Below are positions 1-7,308 of a stretch of 11,370 bases of DNA, in pieces; the first letter of the stretch is position 1; the number at the start of each line of letters is the position of its first letter. The stretch is from SIG701 sp045577175 (GTDB lineage Bacteria; Bacillota; Clostridia; Oscillospirales; CAG-272), in the NCBI GenBank assembly GCA_045577175.1, contig JAZNHT010000039.1, positions 1 to 11,370 on the forward strand, read 5' to 3'. The notes beneath the pieces are model-generated. The model made no database searches. It saw nothing but the letters and a program-made list of their open reading frames with translations, and was not told where the DNA came from. The translations under genes and the position numbers were made by a program.

Positions 1-649
1 GGCAGAGTATTGCCGCATCGGCATTATTGATAAAGTATTTACAAGAATCGGCGCTTCCGATGACCTTTCCACGGGCAGAAGTACCTTCATGGTGGAAATG
101 AGTGAAGTTTCTGATATTTTAAAGCATGCCACAAAGAAAAGCCTTTTAATTCTCGATGAGATAGGCCGTGGCACCAGCACTTATGACGGGCTTTCCATCG
201 CCTGGGCGGTGCTTGAGCACTGCACCCTTAAAATCGGTGCCAAAACCTTCTTTGCCACCCATTACCATGAACTTACAAAGCTGGAAGATAAAATGGAAGG
301 CGTTGTAAACTATAATATCGCCGCCAGAAAACAGGGGGACGATATTATATTCCTTCGCAAAATCGTGCCCGGCGGCACGGATGACAGCTACGGCATCGAG
401 GTTGCACGCCTCGCCGGTGTGCCGGACGCGGTCACCAAGCGCGCGAAGGAGATCCTCAAAACGCTTGAGGAGGACGGCGTGCGCGAAAGCCGCCCTGCGC
501 GGGCGGAGGACTCCTTTGAAAACATGACGCTCACGTTTGCGGACAGCGCGGCGGAGGAGATCAAAAACGAGCTTATGAAGCTGGACATCAATACTTTGAC
601 ACCGATTGAAGCGATGAATCTTCTCTTTGAGTGGAAGAAGCGTCTCTGA
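1..649 (+). CDS. mutS: DNA mismatch repair protein MutS, C-terminal part (5' end outside window)
   Basis: MutS recognises mismatched bases and, as an ATPase, recruits MutL. The reading frame is open from the window edge (first full codon at base 2), giving 215 residues of the C-terminal ATPase domain. Seen directly: an IGASDDL...STFMVEM segment, the Walker B stretch LLILDEIGRGTST, the ATHYHEL switch/H-loop, the FLRKIVPGG..DSYGIEVA segment, and the closing helix-turn-helix dimerisation region ending LTPIEAMNLLFEWKKRL. The usual clamp-binding motif before this end (QLSLF-like in relatives) is at best degenerate here (NMTLTF). mutL follows after 22 nt, so the two are almost certainly co-transcribed. 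Bases 1 to about 360 are about 45% GC, with AGA, ACA and TTA codons, whereas 361-600 are about 61% GC, like the rest of the window (hand counts). This could be a recombination mosaic or an assembly join. Family assignment is certain. Confidence 0.97.
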   Translation, partial: AEYCRIGIIDKVFTRIGASDDLSTGRSTFMVEMSEVSDILKHATKKSLLILDEIGRGTSTYDGLSIAWAVLEHCTLKIGAKTFFATHYHELTKLEDKMEGVVNYNIAARKQGDDIIFLRKIVPGGTDDSYGIEVARLAGVPDAVTKRAKEILKTLEEDGVRESRPARAEDSFENMTLTFADSAAEEIKNELMKLDINTLTPIEAMNLLFEWKKRL

Positions 650-658
650 AAAAAACGC

Positions 659-667
659 AAGGAGGAA
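659..667 (+). promoter_or_regulatory. Ribosome binding site deciding the mutL start
   Basis: AAGGAGGAA is an almost perfect Shine-Dalgarno sequence. Its GGAGG core (661-665) lies 6 nt before the GTG at 672. It rules out the longer in-frame TTG start at 627, which would overlap mutS and add 15 residues unlike any MutL N-terminus. Confidence 0.85.
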
Positions 668-671
668 CCAA

Positions 672-2657
672 GTGGGAGCCATTCAGGTACTGAGCTTTGA
701 TGTGGCGAATCTGATCGCCGCAGGCGAGGTCGTAGACCGTCCCTCTTCTGTCATCAAAGAGCTCATGGAAAACGCGATCGACGCAGGTGCAACCGCCGTC
801 ACCGTTGAGATTCAAAGCGGCGGCATCGCGTTTATGCGCGTGTCCGATAACGGATGCGGTATGACGCCGGAGGATCTGCCGGTTGCCGTACTGCGACACG
901 CGACGAGCAAAATCCGCACCGCCTCCGATCTTGACGGAATTGCCACGCTCGGTTTCCGAGGTGAGGCACTTGCGGCGATTTCGTCCGTATCAAAGGTGCG
1001 CATTTTCTCCAAAACCGCTGACGCCGATTTCGGCTCTCTCCTTACCTGTGAGGGCGGCAGTGTTCTCGGAGTTACGGAGACAGGCTGTGCCCCGGGGACG
1101 ACGGTGATCGTGGAGGATTTGTTCTTCAACGTGCCGGCGCGAAGAAAATTTCTCAAAAAGGATTCGACGGAGACGGTGGCGGTCACGGGCGTTGTCGAAA
1201 AAATCGCCCTCTCCTCGCCCGAAATCTCCATCAAATATATTGCCGACGGCGAAGTTAAGTTTATGACGGCAGGCGACGGCGATCTCAAAAATACCGTTTA
1301 TGCCCTCTACGGCAGGGATACGGCGGCACGGCTTCTGCCTGTCGACCGTGCGGAGGGAGGCGTGCGCGTCAGCGGATTTGTGAGCGATCCTTCCTGTATC
1401 CGATCCAACCGCAATCAGGAGAATTTCTTCATCAACGGGCGTTATATCAAAAGCCGCACGGCGACCGCCGCATTGGAGCAGGCGTATGTTACGCGTATCC
1501 CTGCGGAGAAATTTCCGCTGTGCGTTCTGAATATTGAGCTGAATCCGGCGGCGGTTGACGTCAACGTACATCCTGCGAAGCTCGAAGTCAAATTTTCCAA
1601 CGAGAAGATCATCTTTGATGCGGTCTACTACGCCGTCATGAGTGCGCTTGAGACGGTGCCGCTCCGTCCCGAACTGAAAATCGGCACGCGCACCGCACCG
1701 ACTGCCGATCCCGCCGTGAAAACGGCGCCTGCGCAGGAAAAGCCGTTCTGGGTGAGCGGAGATGAGGCACGCAAGCTGTTCGGTGCCACGCACGCCAAGG
1801 GTGACACGGTCAACGCAATCCGTGCGCAGGTGAAAATGGAAACGCACGGCATGACCGCCGCCGCGACACCGCCGCGTGCTGAGGAGCCGCAAAAACCGAC
1901 AGTTCCGCCCGCACCGCCGCAGACAGATCGACCCACTCCGACGAAAACGGAAATCCTAAAGCCTGCCTCTGTGTATGAAAATCCGATGCCGCAGCCGATC
2001 ACCAGCGCACCTGCTTCCGTGCCGGTCGATCTGCCTGCCGCCGAGGAGAAATCGAACATTCCCGATTATATCATCATCGGCGAGGCGTACAATACCTACG
2101 TGATCGTCCAGCTTGAGGATCGCCTCCTCATGATCGATAAGCACGCCGCCCATGAACGGATCATTTTTGATTCGCTCCGTGCGCATCTGCGCAGTCGGGC
2201 GAAAAACGGGCAACTCCTTCTTGTGCCGATTCCCGTGCCTATGAGCGATGCGCAAATTCTCGCCGTCGAGGAAAACCGCGAAAATATTGAAGCAATCGGC
2301 TTTTCCTTTTCCGTAAACGGGCAGAGCGCCGATATATCCGCGATTCCGACGGAGATTCGCCGTGATGCCGCAGTAGATATGCTTCTCACCCTTGCCGACC
2401 GACTTGCAGACGGCACGGGCACAGTCGAGGCAACTTCTCTTGCGTTTTTTGAAGAGAAGCTGTACCAGGCATCCTGCAAAGCCGCCATCAAGGGCGGACG
2501 GGTGTACAATGCGGACAGCATCCGCACGCTGTGCGATCAGATTCTTGAAAAAGACGAAAACGGCAAGGCTATCGTCCGCACCTGTCCTCACGGACGTCCC
2601 ATCGCATTTGAAATCCGCAAAAATTCGATAGAAAGGCAATTCGCCCGCACCGAATAA
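672..2657 (+). CDS. mutL: DNA mismatch repair endonuclease MutL
   Basis: MutL links mismatch recognition by MutS to strand incision. The 661-residue protein starts at GTG 672 behind a strong ribosome binding site. The N-terminal GHKL ATPase is intact: KELMENAIDAGA with the likely catalytic Glu33 and Asn34, DNGCGM at 59-64, RHATSKI, and GFRGEAL at 94-100. A proline/alanine-rich linker spans roughly residues 335-465. The C-terminal domain carries the metal-site motif DKHAAHE at 489-495, SCKAAIKGG from 601 and CPHGRP at 638-643. These mark the nicking type found in bacteria without MutH. Against the family motif DQHA(X)2E(X)4E, this copy has Lys for Gln and Asp for the last Glu. GQLLLVPIPVP, just after the motif, sits where relatives carry a clamp-binding segment. 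It lies 22 nt after mutS and 17 nt before tgt, on the same strand. Length is normal for the family. Confidence 0.97.
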   Translation: MGAIQVLSFDVANLIAAGEVVDRPSSVIKELMENAIDAGATAVTVEIQSGGIAFMRVSDNGCGMTPEDLPVAVLRHATSKIRTASDLDGIATLGFRGEALAAISSVSKVRIFSKTADADFGSLLTCEGGSVLGVTETGCAPGTTVIVEDLFFNVPARRKFLKKDSTETVAVTGVVEKIALSSPEISIKYIADGEVKFMTAGDGDLKNTVYALYGRDTAARLLPVDRAEGGVRVSGFVSDPSCIRSNRNQENFFINGRYIKSRTATAALEQAYVTRIPAEKFPLCVLNIELNPAAVDVNVHPAKLEVKFSNEKIIFDAVYYAVMSALETVPLRPELKIGTRTAPTADPAVKTAPAQEKPFWVSGDEARKLFGATHAKGDTVNAIRAQVKMETHGMTAAATPPRAEEPQKPTVPPAPPQTDRPTPTKTEILKPASVYENPMPQPITSAPASVPVDLPAAEEKSNIPDYIIIGEAYNTYVIVQLEDRLLMIDKHAAHERIIFDSLRAHLRSRAKNGQLLLVPIPVPMSDAQILAVEENRENIEAIGFSFSVNGQSADISAIPTEIRRDAAVDMLLTLADRLADGTGTVEATSLAFFEEKLYQASCKAAIKGGRVYNADSIRTLCDQILEKDENGKAIVRTCPHGRPIAFEIRKNSIERQFARTE

Positions 2658-2665
2658 CGGGCGAA
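2640..2665 (+). promoter_or_regulatory. Inverted repeat over the mutL stop codon and tgt leader
   Basis: TTCGCCCG (2640-2647) pairs perfectly with CGGGCGAA (2658-2665). The 10-nt loop contains the mutL TAA stop (2655-2657). There is no U-run after it, so it is not an intrinsic terminator. It ends 9 nt before the tgt ATG. The structure is visible in the sequence; a role in coupling or delaying tgt translation is inference. Confidence 0.45.
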
Positions 2666-2674
2666 ACGATAGAT

Positions 2675-3811
2675 ATGTTTGAACTGATTAAAAAGGACGG
2701 CTATGCACGCCGCGGCAGACTGATTACGCCGCACGGCGTCATTGAAACCCCCGTCTTTATGAACGTTGCCACCTGTGCGGCGATCAAGGGCGGTCTCGCC
2801 GCCGAGGATCTCCGAGAGATAAACTGCCAGGTAATGCTGTCCAATACGTACCATCTCCATCTCCGTCCCGGAGATAAGCTCGTCGCGGATATGGGCGGTT
2901 TGCAAAAATTTACCGGCTGGACCGGTCCGATTCTGACGGACAGCGGCGGATTTCAGGTGTTCTCCCTCGCGGCGCTTCGTCGAATCAAGGAGGAGGGCGT
3001 GTATTTTGCGTCTCATATCGACGGCAAGCGTATCTTCATGGGTCCCGAGGAGAGTATGCAGATTCAGTCGCATCTCGCCTCCACGATCGCCATGGCATTT
3101 GACGAGTGCATCGAAAATCCGGCTGAGTACAACTATACGAAACAGTCCACGGAGCGTACCACGCGCTGGCTTCTCCGCTGTAAAACTGAAATGGACAGGC
3201 TGAACAGTCTGCCCGAAACGATCAACAAACAGCAGATGCTGTTCGGTATCAACCAGGGATCGGTGTACGAGGACCTCCGTATCCGCCATATGAAGCAGAT
3301 CGCCGAGATGGATCTCGACGGCTACGCGATCGGAGGACTTGCCGTCGGTGAGGAGGCAAGCGAGATGTACCGCATTATCGAGGCGGTTGAGCCGTATATG
3401 CCTACGAACAAGCCGCGCTATCTGATGGGAGTCGGTACGCCGCAGAATATTCTGGAGGCGGTACACCGCGGTGTTGATTTCTTCGACTGCGTTATGCCGT
3501 CGAGAAACGCGCGCCACGGAAACGTTTTCACATGGAACGGTAAGATGAACATCCTCAACGAGAAGTACCTTCGTGACGACCGCCCGATTGATGAAAACTG
3601 CGGATGCCCTGCGTGCCGTCTTCACAGCCGCAGCTATATCCGCCACCTCATCAAAGCAAAGGAGGCGCTCGGTATGCGCCTCGCGTGCGTGCATAATCTG
3701 TATTTTTACAATGAACTCATGCAGAAAATCCGCGACGCTTTGGACGGCGATTGTTTTGAGAGCTTTTATCAGAAGTATCACGAGCTGCTCGCGGAACGGA
3801 ATCCCGACTAA
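2675..3811 (+). CDS. tgt: tRNA-guanine transglycosylase (queuosine pathway)
   Basis: Tgt exchanges guanine 34 in the anticodon of Asp, Asn, His and Tyr tRNAs for the queuosine precursor preQ1 (some bacterial enzymes use queuine). The 378-residue protein shows the TIM-barrel family signature: DSGGFQVFSL with the general acid/base Asp89, GGLAVGE at 220-226, and FDCVMPSR with the nucleophile Asp271. The zinc site is Cys309, Cys311, Cys314 and His340, with the same spacing as characterised bacterial enzymes. The Val in GGLAVGE is the residue usual in preQ1-type bacterial enzymes, but substrate cannot be settled from this alone. The start is fixed by the family-like beginning MFELIKKDGYARRGR, although the 17-nt gap after mutL contains no clear Shine-Dalgarno sequence, so translation may be coupled to mutL. 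No other queuosine gene is in the window. Transcription ends at the hairpin beginning 5 nt after the stop. Confidence 0.97.
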   Translation: MFELIKKDGYARRGRLITPHGVIETPVFMNVATCAAIKGGLAAEDLREINCQVMLSNTYHLHLRPGDKLVADMGGLQKFTGWTGPILTDSGGFQVFSLAALRRIKEEGVYFASHIDGKRIFMGPEESMQIQSHLASTIAMAFDECIENPAEYNYTKQSTERTTRWLLRCKTEMDRLNSLPETINKQQMLFGINQGSVYEDLRIRHMKQIAEMDLDGYAIGGLAVGEEASEMYRIIEAVEPYMPTNKPRYLMGVGTPQNILEAVHRGVDFFDCVMPSRNARHGNVFTWNGKMNILNEKYLRDDRPIDENCGCPACRLHSRSYIRHLIKAKEALGMRLACVHNLYFYNELMQKIRDALDGDCFESFYQKYHELLAERNPD

Positions 3812-3815
3812 AATA

Positions 3816-3848
3816 AAAAGTTCTGCTGCCATCGGCAGCAGAACTTTT
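3816..3848. terminator. Bidirectional intrinsic terminator between tgt and clpX
   Basis: A perfect 15-bp stem (AAAAGTTCTGCTGCC against GGCAGCAGAACTTTT) closes on a three-base ATC loop. T-runs flank it on both strands: CTTTTGTT on +, CTTTTTATTTT on -. It sits between the convergent stop codons of tgt (3811) and clpX (3850), so it can end both transcripts. Confidence 0.92.
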
Positions 3849-3849
3849 G

Positions 3850-5136
<1,287 letters not shown>

Positions 5137-5158
5137 GGTGAATCCTTTCCTTGGGGAA

Positions 5159-5743
5159 TTACGGACGGCGGTCGATTACACGGTCGATCAGTCCGTAGGC
5201 AGCCGCCTCCGCCGCGCTCATGAAATTGTCGCGTTCGGTGTCCGCGGCGATAATGTCGATCGGCTTGCCGGTGTTTGCGGCAAGGATAGAGTTCAGCGTG
5301 TCGCGCGTGCGCAGGATGTGATCGGCGTGAATTTTGATGTCGGACGCCTGACCCTGCATACCGCCGAGCGGCTGATGGATCATGATCTCACTGTTCGGGA
5401 GAGCGAGACGCTTGCCCTTTGCACCGGAGGAGAGCAGAAATGCGCCCATGCTTGCCGCCATACCGATGCAGATCGTGGAAACGTCACACTTGATGAAATT
5501 CATCGTGTCGTAGATTGCCATACCAGCGGTGACAGAGCCGCCGGGGGAGTTGATATAGAGGCTTATGTCCTTGTCGGGATCCTGTGCCTCAAGAAAGAGA
5601 AGCTGTGCGACGACGAGCGACGCCGTAACGTCGTTTACCTCATCCGCCAGAAAAATAATACGGTCATTGAGCAGTCGGGAGTAGATGTCATACGAACGCT
5701 CTCCGCGGCTGGTTTGCTCGACTACCATTGGTACGAGTGCCAT
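5159..5743 (-). CDS. clpP: ATP-dependent Clp protease proteolytic subunit ClpP
   Basis: ClpP forms the barrel-shaped serine peptidase that degrades substrates unfolded by ClpX or ClpC. From the ATG at 5743 the product has 194 residues, the usual size. The catalytic triad is complete: Ser98 in GMAASMGAF, His123 in MIHQPLGG and Asp172 in DTERDNFMS. The N-terminus MALVPMVVEQTSRGERSYDI is the family's standard start, with little or no propeptide. An AAAGGCGG ribosome binding site lies 8 nt upstream. The frame continues open further upstream (including an ATG at 5761), but that extension resembles nothing in the family and would cover the ribosome binding site. clpX follows after 22 nt; tig precedes it by 127 nt containing two inverted repeats. 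No CtsR-type heptamer repeat was seen in that gap. Confidence 0.98.
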   Translation of the reverse strand: MALVPMVVEQTSRGERSYDIYSRLLNDRIIFLADEVNDVTASLVVAQLLFLEAQDPDKDISLYINSPGGSVTAGMAIYDTMNFIKCDVSTICIGMAASMGAFLLSSGAKGKRLALPNSEIMIHQPLGGMQGQASDIKIHADHILRTRDTLNSILAANTGKPIDIIAADTERDNFMSAAEAAAYGLIDRVIDRRP

Positions 5744-5771
5744 AGAAATACCGCCTTTCATCAGTTGGGAT

Positions 5772-5787
5772 TGCGCCGTGCGGCGCA
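5772..5787 (-). repeat. GC-rich palindrome in the clpP leader
   Basis: TGCGCCG (5772-5778) and CGGCGCA (5781-5787) form a perfect 7-bp inverted repeat separated by two bases, 28 nt upstream of the clpP start. A two-base gap is too tight for a stable hairpin loop at full length, so it could be either a shortened hairpin or a protein-binding palindrome. Function unknown. Confidence 0.4.
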
Positions 5788-5825
5788 GAAAATACGGAAT
5801 AATAGGGAAAAAGTGCCCGATAGAA

Positions 5826-5858
5826 TCATTACCGCTGTTTTTCGGACAGCGGTAATGA
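5826..5858 (-). other. Hairpin between tig and clpP, no U-run
   Basis: CATTACCGCTGT (5827-5838) pairs perfectly with ACAGCGGTAATG (5846-5857) around a 7-base loop, and T5826/A5858 extend the stem to 13 bp. It begins 13 nt after the tig stop in the transcription direction. On the - strand it is followed by ATTCTATCGGGC rather than by a T-run; the first T5 comes about 15 nt later. It is therefore more likely a processing or mRNA-protecting stem, or a weak attenuator, than a full terminator. Confidence 0.55.
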
Positions 5859-5870
5859 AATATGTCAAAA

Positions 5871-7169
5871 TTATTCAGCCTTGGGGGCAACGTCGGTGAT
5901 GACAGCCTTTTCCTTGACGAAATCGGATGCCTTCTTGACGAGAAGATCAGCCTTGAGGGAATCGGTTTCAACCATACCCTTTACGCGATCGATCTCCATA
6001 TTGTATGCCTCGGCGATGCGCTTGTATTCCTCCTCAATCTCCTCATCGGCGACAGCGAGGTTTTCAAGAGCCGCAATCTTCTCAAGTGCAAGGCGAACCT
6101 TGACCTGCTTTTCAGCCTGCGGGCGGAGCTGCTCGCGGAGCTTGTCGAGATCAAGACCGGTGTACTGGAAGTACAGGGAGAGATCCATGCCCTGCATACG
6201 GAGACGGTTGTCGTAGTCGCGGACGTAGTTCTCGGTTTCAGCCGCAAACATAGCCTCTGGAATGTCAGCCTCGAGCTTCTCGATCAGCGCGTTCAGAAGC
6301 GCATCCTCAACGGCGTTGTCCGCTTCCTTGGTTGCCTTCTCGGTGAGTTTTGCCTTAATATCGGCCTTGTATTCATCCAGCGTGTCAAATTCGGAAACGT
6401 CGCGGACGAAATCATCGTCCAGTGCCGGCAGCTCGTTGAACTTGATGCCGTTCAGCTTTACCTTGAATACGGCTTCCTTGCCTGCGAGTGCCTCAGCGTG
6501 ATACTCGGTCGGGAAAGTTACGTTAACGTCAAATTCGTCGCCGATGTTGTGAGAAACGATCTGCTCCTCAAAACCGGGGATGAACTGACCGGAGCCGAGC
6601 TTCAGCTCGTGACCCTCAGCCTTGCCGCCGTCGAATGCAACGCCGTCCACAAAGCCTTCGAAATCGATGTTAACGATGTCATCGTTCTGTGCGGCACGGT
6701 CGGTGATGTCAACCATGCGGGAGTTGCGGCTCTGTACCTTTGCGATCTCCGCATCGACATCCTGATCGGTAACCTCAACCACGGTGCGCTCAGCTGCGAT
6801 GCCTGCGTAATCCTTGATGGAAACCTCGGGCTTCACGTAAACCTTCGCCTTGAAAACAACACCGTTGTCGTCGATGGTGTCTACGTCAAATTCGGGCTGG
6901 CTTACGATCTCAAGACCGGATTCCTTAGCGGCATCGGCGTAAGCGGCAGGGAGTACGTCATTGATTGCATCTTCGTAGAAGACACCCTTGCCGTACATTT
7001 TCTCTACGATGGACTTCGGGGCTTTGCCCTTACGGAAGCCGGGGATGGCGATTTTCTTCACCATACGCTTGTACACGCGGTCGATGGCAGCGTCGAAGGT
7101 TGCCTTGTCCACGTCAAAGGTGAGCTCATACAGATTTTTATCGGTAAGCTCGGATTTTTTCAAACTCAT
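5871..7169 (-). CDS. tig: Trigger factor, ribosome-associated chaperone and prolyl isomerase
   Basis: Trigger factor binds the ribosome exit tunnel and assists folding of new chains. From the ATG at 7169 the product has 432 residues, the normal length. Domains in order: the N-terminal ribosome-binding domain with the signature GFRKGKAP at 44-51; an FKBP-type prolyl isomerase domain at about 160-245, including LGSGQFIPGFEEQ at 191-203; and a helical C-terminal substrate cradle. The start is chosen because GGAGG (7178-7182) lies 8 nt before ATG 7169. The in-frame ATG at 7184 overlaps that ribosome binding site and would sit too close to the promoter's RNA start. It is the first gene of a tig-clpP-clpX unit, a common bacterial order, and is driven by a near-consensus promoter at 7205-7233. 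The sequence contains no TTA, CTA or TCA codon, which leaves a long meaningless open frame on the other strand. Confidence 0.97.
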   Translation of the reverse strand: MSLKKSELTDKNLYELTFDVDKATFDAAIDRVYKRMVKKIAIPGFRKGKAPKSIVEKMYGKGVFYEDAINDVLPAAYADAAKESGLEIVSQPEFDVDTIDDNGVVFKAKVYVKPEVSIKDYAGIAAERTVVEVTDQDVDAEIAKVQSRNSRMVDITDRAAQNDDIVNIDFEGFVDGVAFDGGKAEGHELKLGSGQFIPGFEEQIVSHNIGDEFDVNVTFPTEYHAEALAGKEAVFKVKLNGIKFNELPALDDDFVRDVSEFDTLDEYKADIKAKLTEKATKEADNAVEDALLNALIEKLEADIPEAMFAAETENYVRDYDNRLRMQGMDLSLYFQYTGLDLDKLREQLRPQAEKQVKVRLALEKIAALENLAVADEEIEEEYKRIAEAYNMEIDRVKGMVETDSLKADLLVKKASDFVKEKAVITDVAPKAE

Positions 7170-7177
7170 TGGTTTTT

Positions 7178-7182
7178 CCTCC
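7178..7182 (-). promoter_or_regulatory. Ribosome binding site of tig
   Basis: GGAGG on the - strand, 8 nt upstream of the ATG at 7169. It overlaps the alternative ATG at 7184 and so decides the shorter start. Confidence 0.85.
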
Positions 7183-7204
7183 AAAAATATATCTCTAATA
7201 TAAT

Positions 7205-7233
7205 ATTGTACTTTTTTTTTACGCTTCTGTCAA
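7205..7233 (-). promoter_or_regulatory. Sigma-A type promoter of tig(-clpP-clpX)
   Basis: On the - strand there is a perfect -35 TTGACA (7228-7233), a 17-nt spacer, and a -10 TACAAT (7205-7210, five of six consensus). Transcription should start near 7198, about 30 nt before the tig ATG. The spacer holds an A9 run (T7212-7220 on +). The DNA just upstream of -35 is strongly AT-rich, as in UP elements, with spaced A-tracts further upstream. Confidence 0.88.
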
Positions 7234-7308
7234 TGATAAATGTTGAAAATCTTTTGAAATCTTGCGAAAAAAACTATTCAAAATGATGAAAAACGGGCAT
7301 AAAACGCA

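Noticed and set aside
2658..2674. preQ1 riboswitch in front of tgt
   Set aside because: The gap to mutL is only 17 nt, too short for any preQ1 aptamer, and the conserved aptamer sequences are absent.
5799..5827. Sigma-A promoter for clpP with TATTAT as -10
   Set aside because: No acceptable -35 hexamer at 16, 17 or 18 nt (at most two of six consensus bases) and no extended -10 TG.
5744..5870. CtsR or CIRCE heat-shock operator upstream of clpP
   Set aside because: No tandem GGTCAAA heptamers and no TTAGCACTC-N9-GAGTGCTAA were found; a single TGTCAAAA is not enough.
5744..5971. N-terminal extension of clpP (start upstream of 5743)
   Set aside because: The extension overlaps the tig 3' end and both inverted repeats and does not resemble ClpP. 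The start at 5743 has a ribosome binding site and the family's normal N-terminus.
5862..7286. 474-codon open frame antisense to tig
   Set aside because: Codon-register shadow of tig; its Leu/Val-rich translation mirrors the Glu/Lys/Asp-rich sense protein.
7234..7308. Intrinsic terminator after the metallophosphoesterase
   Set aside because: Only short AT-rich pairings with large loops near T-runs could be drawn; nothing with a stable GC stem.
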